Part shown: piece by piece, positions 1 through 10,601 of the stretch
How positions within the stretch are numbered: the stretch's first letter is position 1
Layout: the number at the start of each line of letters is the position of its first letter
Source: Lentinus brumalis
Lineage: Eukaryota; Basidiomycota; Agaricomycetes; Polyporales; Polyporaceae
NCBI GenBank assembly: GCA_001792895.1
Contig: MARA01000049.1
Coordinates: 216,262 to 280,261, forward strand
DNA: 64,000 bases
Direction: 5' to 3'
Notes under the pieces: generated by a model
What the model was told of the DNA's origin: nothing
Database searches by the model: none
Seen by the model: only the letters and a program-made list of their open reading frames with translations
Made by a program: the position numbers and the translations under genes

Positions 1-246
1 GATCGAAGCCCGGCGGCCTGCGCTTGGCTACAGGGTTTCCTGGAAGGCGAATTCTCGGAGAGTCAAAGATCAGCAGACCCCATGTCAAGCAGTTCTGACT
101 GACCTGGACCCCGCACTCGCTCAGCAGAGGGCGGCGTATTGGGAAATTTCAGCCACATGTCTGAGACCGAAGGCCCCAACGCAGCGACCAATGCTTCTCT
201 GCCCTCTTCGCCCATGTCGTAGCACTAGAAATCCAGAATGGCACGG

Positions 247-975
247 TCAGTAAACGTCGAGGACACTCGTCAACCAGAAACGCACCTCAAGAAAGTGCAC
301 TTTCGGGAGGAATGCTTTCCGCCGACCACGATCATTCAGGGTCGCCTTCAACATGCATGGGGGCGGCCTACCGAAGACCTCCCAAGACACGGTATCGCAG
401 TATAGCTCTTGTAAATTCGACAGCGGTTGGAGGACACGGCCGAAGTCCCCGAAAGAACCCAACCGGATCCTGACGAAGTCGAGCTTGCGAATGAAGTTGA
501 AAGTGGACAGGACTGAGGGGAAGTAGCGGTGAGTCGGTACGGCAGGAAGCTCCTTGACATTGGGCGGTAGTGGGTACTCCGCTTTCTCTGCAGGCATGAT
601 CTCCTGGAGATACACGTGGGTGAGGTTCGGGAGCCGTAGACGGAGGATCGTGGGGAACAGCACAACTGTGCTTGTTGGAATGTGAAGATACCCTCGTAGG
701 GCGAGTCGACGGACAAGTCCGCGGAGACGCGGAGCCTCGTCCAGCAGGGCTGCGAGTCGATGGAGCGCGTCGGTGTCTCTGACCAAGACGAAATCGAAGA
801 GAACCATCTGTGCGCGCGGTCGCCATGCACGACACACGAGAGCGCATCTAGAGAGCGTGACCAACGATCCTACGACGAATTGATAGTAGAAGTCGTATAC
901 GGCATCAATGACACGCTCGCAGAGCTCTACGGGAAGCCGCGGCGAAGCTGATGCTTTGCATATGTCTTCTGGCAT
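247..975 (-). CDS. F-box-like protein, incomplete
   Basis: The reading frame encodes about 242 residues. Near residue 13 it has LPVELCERVIDAV, followed by a block ending in CALVCRAW about 30 residues later, which is the usual start of agaricomycete F-box proteins. Leucine-rich stretches follow. F-box proteins recruit substrates to SCF ubiquitin ligases through Skp1; the targets of these fungal families are unknown. Family members usually have 350-600 residues, so this is either a truncated copy or has a further 3' exon below position 247 that I could not follow. The start codon is the first Met before the F-box. No neighbour suggests a role. Confidence 0.6.
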   Translation of the reverse strand: MPEDICKASASPRLPVELCERVIDAVYDFYYQFVVGSLVTLSRCALVCRAWRPRAQMVLFDFVLVRDTDALHRLAALLDEAPRLRGLVRRLALRGYLHIPTSTVVLFPTILRLRLPNLTHVYLQEIMPAEKAEYPLPPNVKELPAVPTHRYFPSVLSTFNFIRKLDFVRIRLGSFGDFGRVLQPLSNLQELYCDTVSWEVFGRPPPCMLKATLNDRGRRKAFLPKVHFLEVRFWLTSVLDVY

Positions 976-2479
976 GGAAATACCAGGGAGGTGCAGTAGT
1001 GAACTCGGAGGTCGACCTCGCCGATTGTTGGTGGTGCACTCCCTCCTGGGATGCTATAGTGACAGCGGTGGAGAGTACTCTATCGTAATAGAGAACTGGC
1101 GGAGTCCAAGGTGTGGGAGGTGAGAGGGCAACCGTACAGGAGACTGAGGTCCGGAGTATGACAGGGATCGATCCCTATAAGCGGACGCCTGCGGTAGTCG
1201 TCCACGAGCAAGGCCAGTCTGAAGATTCCCACCCAGGACAGCCTACCGATTCTCAGGGGGGCAGCGGGGCAAGTGACATGAGGGCATGAGAACGACATGG
1301 CTCCGCAAGAGATGAGAGGCTTACAGAAATGGAGAAGGCGCTTTTTCGATGACAGTGAGGCGGTGGGGAGCCTGCGCCCATGTCGTATATGGTTTCATAT
1401 CGGAGTCCTTCTTGACCGAGTTAGATCAAAGTAGTGCTGTACTTCTTCCTCCTCCCATGTATCCGAGACCACATTCTAGGCCTGCCTATACCCTCAGTTC
1501 ATATGATGAAGTTCCTCCTTTGAAAAAAGCATCACTACTTACTAAACGTATGTTCGAGACCGAGTTCATCGAGCTGTCGCAGGTACGATATTTCGTAAGG
1601 GATCAAACTTGCGTGCAGAATGGGGAAGCGCATCTTGATAAGTGCTGTCTTCACTGTCTTTCCTCGGTGCGCTGACAATGGTAGTACTGTACTTGGCCTT
1701 CTTGCTAGATCCCGCACTCGGAAGACAAGGAACCGAGTCATGCGTATGCGGAACTCTATAAGGAAGACTTCGGTGATACGAGGGATTGGAACGCACGTTC
1801 GATATCAGTAAGTAGCCCATCCTAGGACGGCAATCCTTCCGTGGAAGGAGGTGCGCCGACTCCAGCCAGGGCGTTTGATTGGTTCATGTCGATTGTCTCC
1901 CGTAGGCAGACGAGTGGGCGAGCCTATTGAATGGGTGAGGACGGCACCATCTCGATGAACTCACCCGTTCCGGGTCCGCTCCCACTCCATCTCACCGCGA
2001 GATCGTCCAACTCTTGTTGACATGCGTCTCTTCGTCTGGATCAAGTATGTATTATATGTGTGCGCGCTCGCGTCCCGCTTGTAGATGTAGATCTGCTATC
2101 CCTCGTAATGTCATTCATGTCGTCGACCTCCTGGCGCACAAGAGGTCATTAGTAACCGTTTCATTCAAAACAGCGTGCAAGTGGCAAACGGAACGCGGCG
2201 CTTACAATGCCCTGTGCCAATGGATGCTTGCTAATCCTACCCGAGCTATGTAACCTCGGAGTACGTCATACGATCACCCTTCTTCTAGTCTTCAACGCCA
2301 ACATGGTGAGATCCAACGGTGGGTGGGGCTCAAGTGACGATCTGCGACATCCTCCGACTCAAGCTGTTTCAACCAGCAACCCACTTCTCGATAAACGAGG
2401 ACAGCTTCCGCTTGTCCCTGGAACTCAATTCCGTTTCCTGCGGAGCACCATCGATGTATGAGCCTCCGCCCACGTTATG
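976..2479. other. no gene recognised
   Basis: Only short overlapping frames occur here on both strands, none with a recognisable domain or a chain of plausible exons. I see nothing else in it. Confidence 0.5.
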
Positions 2480-4442
2480 TTAAAATGGGATGAGAATCAC
2501 CTTCTGTAGCCTCGCGGCAGCACTCATCAGCTCATGGGCCTTGCTGTGCGTCTCCTCCTGCAACGAGACTTGCTCAGCACTCGGTGCGAATGGCGGAGAG
2601 GTGTTCACGGGGGAGTTCGCGTATGCAGCAGCCAAGAGCGGCGCAGTGCTACTCGACCTGTGAACGACTATAATCAGCTCTGTCCGATCAGAGTAGTGAT
2701 GTTATGACTGACAGCTCTGCGAGACGAGACCGAAGGCCGGTCGCCCAGTTCTCCTCAGCCTTCCGTGCGGCTGCCGCCCTCACGTCTAGCGAGGCAACCT
2801 CAGACTCGACGTCGGAGCGGTTGAGCAGGACGGTGGGCGTCTCGGTCTCAGAGACTGTCGAATCATACATTAGCTAGACCGTGAAGGCGGCAAGGTGTGA
2901 AGACATACGCAAGAGGTCTTTGAGTAGCGCTACCACTTGAGCTTCTAGGTCTTCTTCGGCGCTCTCGGTCTCCGAGGGCTGAGTCGCTGCGAGTTGCCGG
3001 GTACTTTCAACCGCGTCGTTGACGTCCTCCAGCTCCTCAATGAGCGCACTGACGACAGCTTCTGTCTCGATCGCGAGTGTCCTTTTGGCGTGTAAGCTGT
3101 CGTACGTCTGCTGTAGCAGTGGTATGAGCTCGTCACGCATGTAGCTCGTGATCTGTGGATGGGTTGCGTCACTATATGTGGTAATGCAGAATATGTGATT
3201 CGACGTACGGTGTCCAGACCCTCCTCCTGCACACGGAGCAACGCCAGTCGATCTAATTGCCCCGCATGCTCGAGCTCTCCCTTGCAGTCGACGTCCAGAT
3301 CCGGCAGGTCACCACCAGGGTTCACGGAGTTCGCCTCGAGGATCCGAGCGATCACCTCGGCGTCCTGCGTCATCTCGATCCTCTCAGCCATCTTCTCCAA
3401 CTCCTCGACGTATGCGCTGTCCACGATCTTCCGAGTAACATTCCGATCCTTCGTCAATGTCTGCAGCTTGGACTGCACAGCTTCGCCGTCTTGCTGAAGC
3501 TCGCTCGCCCTAGGGAGAGAAGCATAGCCTTCGTCCAGGGTCTGGTAGAGCTGCTTGGTCGTGGCCGCCACAGTGCCGCGCGAGCCGCTGAGGCCCGAAA
3601 TCTCGGATTTGAGGGCCTCGATACCACCTTCGCCCTCCGCATTTTGCAATGCCTGCAGCGCAAGGCTCGTCACGCGAGCGACCGTTCCGTCAGACTGCGG
3701 TATGTCCGGGTCAGAGGCCAGGAGGTTTGACAGTATTTAGACCTGGGGCACACCTCGGCTGAAAGGTCGGCCAACCCCACTTGTTGCTCCTGTATTGCGG
3801 CATCTGCATCTTGGACTTGCTGTTGCAGGTGATGGATCGTTTGCTTCATGCCCTTGGCTGCTTGTCTGCTCGGCCCTGATGGTCAGTACATTTCCTCGCT
3901 GTCAACACGGAAAGCTCACTTTGAGGCGCTTAGACGGTGCTTGAGCCGCGCTACGTGTCTGTCCAGTATTTCCGCATCAGCCTCAAGAGTACTGGCGCGC
4001 GACCTGTGTGTCATGTTAGCGGACATCATACTAGTGGCGCAACCGAACACCCTACCTGAGTTGGGACGGACGCTCGTACGAAGGAGCGGCTTGTGAGCGA
4101 GTGCCCTCCACTCCACTATCTGGTAGAGCTGCTGCGGTCAAACTAACGATCATCTGGGACCTACTCTCCATGTGACTTTGTGCAGTTTACTCACGCATTG
4201 CGTTCCTCTGGATAGAGCACGATCGGGGATACCGCGGTCTCCAGCCATTCACCGGTTCCTCGCAGAGCAGCGTCGGTCGAGTTTGAAATTCGCTCTGGAA
4301 CCTGATCCGCAAGCCACCGCAACAATTGCTGCCCGGCTGGGATATCCATCGCCCAACGTAGCTCTTCAGGTGTGCATGCGGGTCCTCCCAAATGGGACAC
4401 GAGCTGTAGGACCCTCGTAGTGGTTTGACGTTGGTCCGCCAT
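2480..4442 (-). CDS. Coiled-coil protein resembling augmin subunit 3 (HAUS3-like)
   Basis: This is a multi-exon gene. The N-terminal exon (4442-4195) reads MADQRQTTTRVLQLVSHLGG and, about 25 residues on, GQQLLRWLADQV, which is like the short globular head of HAUS3 proteins. Exons around 4010-3880, 3850-3740, 3690-3215, 3140-2920, 2860-2700 and 2650-2480 follow, and most of them predict charged heptad-type coiled coil. The last exon ends in LQKVILIPF and a stop. Augmin binds gamma-tubulin complexes to existing spindle microtubules so that new ones branch from them. The match is by pattern only, and another coiled-coil protein such as a nucleoporin or kinetochore part is possible. I could not fix the phase of the first splice. 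Confidence 0.5.
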
Positions 4443-4879
4443 ACTGTGATAATATACTCAGTAATGGTCACAATCCTGGGCGGGTCTGGTTACCTCAAGG
4501 TAGACTGGTAAAAGGTTCTGAGCAAGCCGTTGCTCTGCAGCTCTGGCGCTGGAACCCAAGGCTCAAGCGGAGCTCGAATCTGCATTCGGAGCTGGCGGAT
4601 TGTTCCGAACCTAATGGGGTGGTTAAGTAGTCTTTGAGCCTGCCCCGATTACAGTTCAGTCGGACTCCGACTCTCCACTTGCACGCTACTTTGGTAAGAA
4701 CGGTTACTGATGATTCTTTGTGCTCCAGGATGTCAACGTCATGCCCGATGAAACGATGGTGAGTACTTATATGCCAGCGCGCAAACGAGACGCGAGCGCA
4801 CGCACATATGATACATACATGAGTACAGGCGGAGAGAAGCATGTCAACACGAACTGAAGACATAGAGAAAGGTGATGGA

Positions 4880-5765
4880 CGCGAGTTCGCCAATTAAGCA
4901 ACACGCGGGACGGCTACGAGAGGACCTGACTACTGAGAAAGAGGAGACGCATGCCGTCCATGTCGTGTGGGATAGCGTGGTGGTCATCCTCAAAGACGAC
5001 GTTGTACACCACGACACCACCCTTCTTCGCGTACGATTCGACCTCCCAAGTTCCACTGCCCTGGAGTGTTCGCGTCGTGCAGGAACCTCATCTCAAGTAT
5101 ATCGTCAGGCTTCGCCAGGATCTGATCTGCGACGTCGGACGTAAGCGGCTTCAACGACGTAGCCGGAAGGCGAGCAGGCGATTGAGTGACAGGTTCCGGC
5201 ACAGGCGCAGGATTCAGACAGCTTCTCGATAACCACGAAATAACAAGCTCACATTTGACGAGAGCGAACATTTACCTTCATTCGCAAGTCGCTACGATCC
5301 CCCAGAAATTTGCGAAGCCTGTGCTCGTTGAAGACTACGAGACCGGAAACTGCGACATGGAAACGGAAGACACGTCTGGAAGCGAACGCGACGTCAGTAT
5401 GCATGATAGTGAGCTGTCGAGACTCGATACGGGCCACTGTAATCCTACTTACTGGTCAATTGTCCTCTCCGGGTTATCCAGCACTTCGTCAACGGCTTTG
5501 AGAAAGGCGTCGGGGTCATCGTCAGGTCCTACAAAGGTAGCGGCGCAGAGAAAACCCTTCTTGACCTAGGGTTCTGGTACAACTTCGCGATGGCCTTGTC
5601 TCGAGCAGTGGGGTCCGCAGCGAGGTAGTGGGTTTCTTGGGCGTGCACTCTGAGCCTTCTCCTGGGATAGCTCCTCGATGTGGACTCCGGGATCTTTGAC
5701 TTTCGACCTTGATGGTGGCATATCAGTAAGTGGCACGCGGTCAGGCTTGTGAACTTTACGCAACC
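4880..5765 (-). other. Coding-like pieces that do not join (possible decayed gene)
   Basis: On the minus strand three stretches look like protein: about 5760-5580 (with ETHYLAADPTARDKAIAKL), 5570-5455 (VKKGFLCAATFVGPDDDPDA, ending at a good GTAAGT donor) and 5200-5030 (LKPLTSDVADQILAKPDDIL), with a further piece near 5040-4920. Each is in a different frame from the next, and I cannot link them with GT-AG introns. I do not recognise the protein. Either the gene is broken or the splicing is beyond what I can see. Confidence 0.3.
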
Positions 5766-6297
5766 TTACCTGTTATAGTCACGGCCCCTTCGGGCAAACC
5801 TGGCCACGTCGATTGTCCGGGAAGGTCGTCACGACCACGCCCAAGGACCGCGGCAGTTTACGTTCGGTCCTGCAGGGTGGTTCAAGTACGAGTCGTGTAA
5901 ACATCTGTTTGCCCGAGCTCGAGCTCTCAGTGTCTGAGTCCGAGGTTCTCTACCGAAACTGCTTCTTACGAAGCAACTCGTTGCTGTTCGAGCGTCTTGT
6001 CGCCGGTCTCCACGAGGTGTTGGAGCAGTGACCCGATGTCCTCCAGGATCGCGGTGTCACCTTGTACTGCGCTCTCCCGCCGCGCTGCGGTCGAGTCCTA
6101 CGAGCGACTTCATGTCATATCTCACGCACGTAGTCCGCGCCGCTCAATGTGCGGTCCTTCTGAAGTCGCGCCCACTCCTGGACCGCCCCCGGAATACCCT
6201 GGAGCGGCTACGTGAGATCAACCTTCCCGACGTAGACACTCAAAACGCGAAAATGTGAACTCAATCACCCCAAACTGATTCGACTTTCGTGCAGAGG

Positions 6298-6600
6298 TAT
6301 GAGGGGCGCCAGCGGACAAAAAGACTCGGCTTCAGGTCTGGGTTTGGACTTCGAGTTTGGAGTTCGGCTAATGAACTGAACTTCAGAATTGATCTTGTCA
6401 CGTGAGAGGTTCAATGTGGGTTTGTGTTCTCGTTTTCGCGCGCGCGTCTATACTTCCGCTTTCGGTTTCGGTTTCGCCTCTCCACTTCACGACTCTGCAT
6501 CTCGACTTCGCCCTATGCAACGGGGTCACCTGTGCGCCCCGGCTGGTTAACGCCTATGGCACGCACCGCCGTTAACTCCGCAACGCCTCGCAGCGCTCCC
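6298..6600 (+). repeat. Left terminal inverted repeat
   Basis: It pairs with 8161-8464 read in reverse complement. The outer 120 bp differ at only three places and the inner part is more diverged, about 92 percent overall by eye. It contains a CACGTG palindrome and a run of alternating CG. Confidence 0.9.
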
Positions 6601-8160
6601 ACAAGCAGGACCTAGGCCTGATAGTATGACTTCATGCCATCCAGCGTCTGCCAGTGGCGTCCGCTGCAGCTGAGACTGTGACTCGGAGGTTCCGAGAATG
6701 GGGCCAGCAAGCTAGTAGAATTAGAGGACGACAAATTGTGCCCCAACATTTACTCACTAGTACTGATATCCCCCTCTATTTAGCTTGTTAGGCCGCCAGT
6801 CACGGTGCTCTAGTATTACTTAGGCCGGAAGGTAGTATGTGATAAATATGCTTTGAATTTGAGGACTGCTGCAGCTTGCAGAGCTCGAATAAGCCAGTAC
6901 GGCGGGGCCATGGATACGTCGCCTGTGGATGACACGATGCCGGCGGGTGTGATTCTTGTGAGCAGCCTCATGTACTAGTACAGTCCGTCGTCTTGCCAGC
7001 GTATGAGAGGACTTTGTGCGCGATGTGAGCCTCGGGGCAGATGCGGGGTTTGCACAGCACGTCGGGACCGTCAAGAAGTGGAAGATCACCCGCCATTTGC
7101 GTGGACCGGCCGAGAGGGACTTACACGGGACGAACTTGTGCACAACCACACCGAGGAGACGTCGGGCGGGCGGGCGGTGATTGGGCCGCGGCATGCGAGA
7201 GTGTAAAGGGAGAGCACTGTCGGAGTGCAGGCCCAGACGCGACAGGGAGCTTGAGATAGGTAGCAATGGCCGTTAAATCCTGGTCAGTGCCTAAGCTGTA
7301 TATTATGACAAGGGGCGACGGCAGCAGGTACACAGCGGTGGAATCGCGTCCTGTACTAAGTACTACTAAGGCTGTGCGCAGGGGATTCGTGCGACGTGAA
7401 CTAAGTATCTCCTACGCGAGTTCACATGGTCAGGATGCGGAGACTCAGAGAGCGTGGCGGGAAGCGTCGGGCGTGGTCTCGAACTCGAGATGGTCGCGTG
7501 TGTCAGAGAGCCCGTGGTATCCTGTTGAGCAGTCATTAGCAGATTGATAGCTAGTCATTATGAGCAGGAGCTTACCCCAAAATCGAGTTTGATGCGTGCT
7601 TCCGAGGTATAGGCTCATCGTATCTGCGACAACTGATGTGCGTCAGTAAGTCTAGAGTGCTGAAGGGCACGGAGAACCTGCTATCACTAGTGCGAGCGTG
7701 TCCACCGTTGGGCTGCGCCACGGACGTGATGGACTGCTCGGGAGAGCGAATGTGCCAGCCGTTAACGGATCTGTTCATTCACAGTGTATGTCAGCGCGGT
7801 GTGCGAGGGTGAGCCGGGACACAGGGAAGTACTCACTATGTATGCATCATAACGTAGAGCTACAGCCTGACTCGGACCTTCGAGCCAAGGGGACTCAGGC
7901 TTACCCTTGAACTACTACTAACTTCAAAAGTAAGTAGTCTTTTAGTTTGACCTTGATGATAGAGAGGGCTGCAAATGCGTGGATCAGAGATGAGGTATGC
8001 GAGTATGAGAGAGGAAAAAAGAACATACAGGCAAATTCCCAGGGGTGTGCCAAGTGCATCCATGCAAGTGCAGTCTTCGCGACCCACGAAGGCCGCGGAG
8101 GGCTTGAGCTCTGGCACTCCAGGTTGGTAACTTGAGCCTGAGTACTTGACTACCGCATTT

Positions 8161-8464
8161 GGGTGAGCTGCGAGACGTTGCGGAGTTAACGGTGGTGCGT
8201 GTCGGAGGCGTCCATCAGCCGGGGCGCACAGTGACCGAGTTGCATAGGGCAAAGTCGCGATGCGGAGTCGTGAAGTCGAGGGAGGCGAGAGCGAAACCGA
8301 AAGCGGAAGTATAGACGCGCGCGCGAAAACGAAATCACAAACCCAAATTGAACCTCGCACGTGACAAGATCAATTCTGAAGTTCAGTTCATTAGCCGAAC
8401 TCCAAACTCGAAGTCCAAACCCAGACCTGAAGTCGAGTCTTTTTGTCCGCTGGCGCCCCTCATA
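8161..8464 (-). repeat. Right terminal inverted repeat
   Basis: This is the reverse-complement partner of 6298-6600. Similarity stops abruptly at the inner end, where the two interiors become unrelated. Confidence 0.9.
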
Positions 8465-8733
8465 CAGAGGAGACCTGTCCACTTCTTAGTGTCCAGGAAT
8501 TACTTCTTAGCACCGCCACATTGACCTTCAGACGGTTCTACTTTAACTCGAGAGTCGACGGCGCCGCTGTTTGTCTGGCCTTCCCGCTCTCGCTTTACTT
8601 ACTACTTCTCACCCACAACACATCTAATTGCCAAGTTGTCTACGTCCAACTCGAACCGACTTTCCACTATCATCATGATGTTCTCCATGCGAATGTGAAG
8701 CTGCAATATTGCCGAGAAGACTATACACGCACA

Positions 8734-10521
8734 ATGTCGTTCGAGTTCGATGTCAAGCAAGCCAACGCGGAGGCTCTCGCCTACGTACGGAAAGAATCTC
8801 TCGACATCTTCAATCGTCTCCACTCTATCGACGAAGACGTCCAATTTGTCGGAGAGGTGCACCAGGCGTTTCCGGAGCTACCCATCCTGCGTGAGTAACG
8901 GCTGTCTGTTGTTCACATGCATCGTTGGTTGAGACGCGTCTTGAAGCCAACCTGCGGTGCGGTGCATGGTATCTGGACCCCAAGATCGTGAGACTGCGTC
9001 TCGTCGAAGGCGCAAACGGGCCTACTGACGCGTATGTCAGGCCTCCCATGTAGGCGCATACTTCAAGTCCACGGACGGGCACTTCGGCAACTGGAGCTTC
9101 AACCTGAGGCGTCCAAACCTCCATCTACTACCCCTGATTGCAGCGGAAGGAGGGTATGTGTCAGGACGTACTCATTCGCCAAGATTCGCGCTGACAGAGG
9201 GCAAGGCTAGTCCTCGTTGATTCAACGCGGGCAGGAAAGCGTATCCCCGATGCACTCTCGAAGACGATTCCGATATGGTGCGCAGTCATCAACCGGGCGA
9301 CGCTCCTCGTCTACCCTGAGAAGGCCAAGGAGGAGGCCTGGGACGTCGAGCTGTACTGTCCTCCGGGAGCAGTGAGCGAGCAGGAGCGCAGCCAGATCAA
9401 GGCTCGCTTAGACGGGTGGGCTGAGGACCTCTCAGTGAGTTCACCAATATAATCGTCGAGGCCTGCCAACCCAATCCGCACCAGAGATCCTCATATCATC
9501 TCCCTTCCCTCTCGCGGCCCCTTCGTCCCCTCTGGATCACACCATCCACGTCTGTATTCCCCACCCTGCGTCCTCTTGATAAGTTGAGATACTCCCCAAT
9601 CGTCTGCGTCTCCGCGTCCAAGCAGGTCAGCGAAGGGGTTGAGCGGCGTTCGCATGGGTACTCGTACGTCCAAGGGTCGGGCGACGATCACGAGCTGTGG
9701 GGCATGGTTTGTTGAGTGCTTTATTATTGGTTGTCTTTCCTCTAACGCCCTCCTGGTCATGACAGGGACTGACCCCGAAGCTCTTCTGGGAGCACAAGGA
9801 CGCTCTGCTCACCAGTGTCAGAGAAGACCTGCCTTGTGCGGTCGCGAAGCTTGTCGCAGAGTCCAAGATCCTCCATGGTCGCGCCGTCTGGACGACTCTA
9901 CCAACCCCCATAGCAGCCCTCCATGGACGCATCTCCATAGGAGCGGTGCCTGACATGCCGTTAGAGCTAGCGCCGACCCTGCCCGACGTCGACCGATCAG
10001 TCTCGTTCGTCGTTGTCTCAGCCACCGGCCCCTCGTCCCCACCAGGCTCCGACGCTGACAGCGACGCTAGCGACAGCACGTCCAGTGAGCCCCACGTGCT
10101 GCGACTCAGGCTCGCCGAGGGGAAGAAGGACCAATTACACTTCCTCCAGCATGTCCTTCCCGCCTCCACCCGCTACATCAACGACCGCCTGGCAGCCGGG
10201 GATGCGATATGCGTCTGTTGCGACTCAGGGAAGGATGCGGGTGTCGGGATCGCACTGGCCGCGATCCAGCTGTTCTTTGATGGCGAGGGACGGCCGCTCG
10301 AGCCCGGTACGCGAGGTAAGCCTTGTGTGCAATGCTATTGGATGCAAGCTCGGCGCTGACGGGTATTGTCCATGCCACCAGCTGCGAGTCCTAGCAAAGA
10401 GTCCATCCGGACCCGCCTGCAGTGGATTATCGCGAGCAGGCCCGCGGCGAACCCGTCGCGCGCCACGCTCAAGCGAGTGAACGAGTTCCTACTCTCGTCC
10501 CCGTCCTTCAGGCGGCGGTGA
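8734..10521 (+). CDS. RIT1: Initiator tRNA phosphoribosyl transferase
   Basis: This enzyme adds 2'-O-ribosyl phosphate to A64 of initiator tRNA-Met, which keeps that tRNA out of elongation. Seven exons fit in phase: 8734-8890, 8947-8987, 9041-9153, 9206-9434, 9485-9706, 9766-10315 and 10382-10521, giving 483 residues. Family blocks run in order: IRK-like helix near residue 20, NLRCGAWYLDP near 53, FKSTDGHFGNWSFNLRR near 70, LVDSTRAGKR near 105, LRPLWITP near 190, YVQGSGDDHELW near 240, and a P-loop-like CVCCDSGKDAGVG near 410 in the phosphatase-like C-terminal half. It ends PSFRRR. Length is normal for the family. The intron before exon 4 ends at the AAG before GCTAG. A transposon sits just upstream. 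Confidence 0.92.
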
Positions 10522-10601
10522 GATGAGAGCATGCGGAGCGGGTATACATTCCGAGAGTACATGTACGGTACAGGTAGCGTGAGACACGTAAGGAGATGAG
10601 G

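Larger units (their letters stand above)
6298..8464. mobile_element. Non-autonomous TIR DNA transposon, 2,167 bp
   Basis: The element is bounded by inverted repeats of about 303 bp that begin TATGAGGGGCGCCAGCGG, and it is flanked on both sides by the 6-bp direct repeat CAGAGG (6292-6297 and 8465-8470), which is the target duplication. The 1.56-kb interior holds only short unconvincing frames and no transposase motif, so the element probably depends on an enzyme encoded elsewhere. The 6-bp duplication does not match the usual 2 (mariner), 3 (Harbinger), 8 (hAT) or 9 bp (Mutator), so I leave the superfamily open. Its right end lies 270 bp upstream of the RIT1 start codon. Confidence 0.85.

Noticed and set aside
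6820..7266. 148-residue frame as a possible transposase in the TIR element
   Set aside because: It shows no DDE/D spacing or DNA-binding motif, and its composition looks random.
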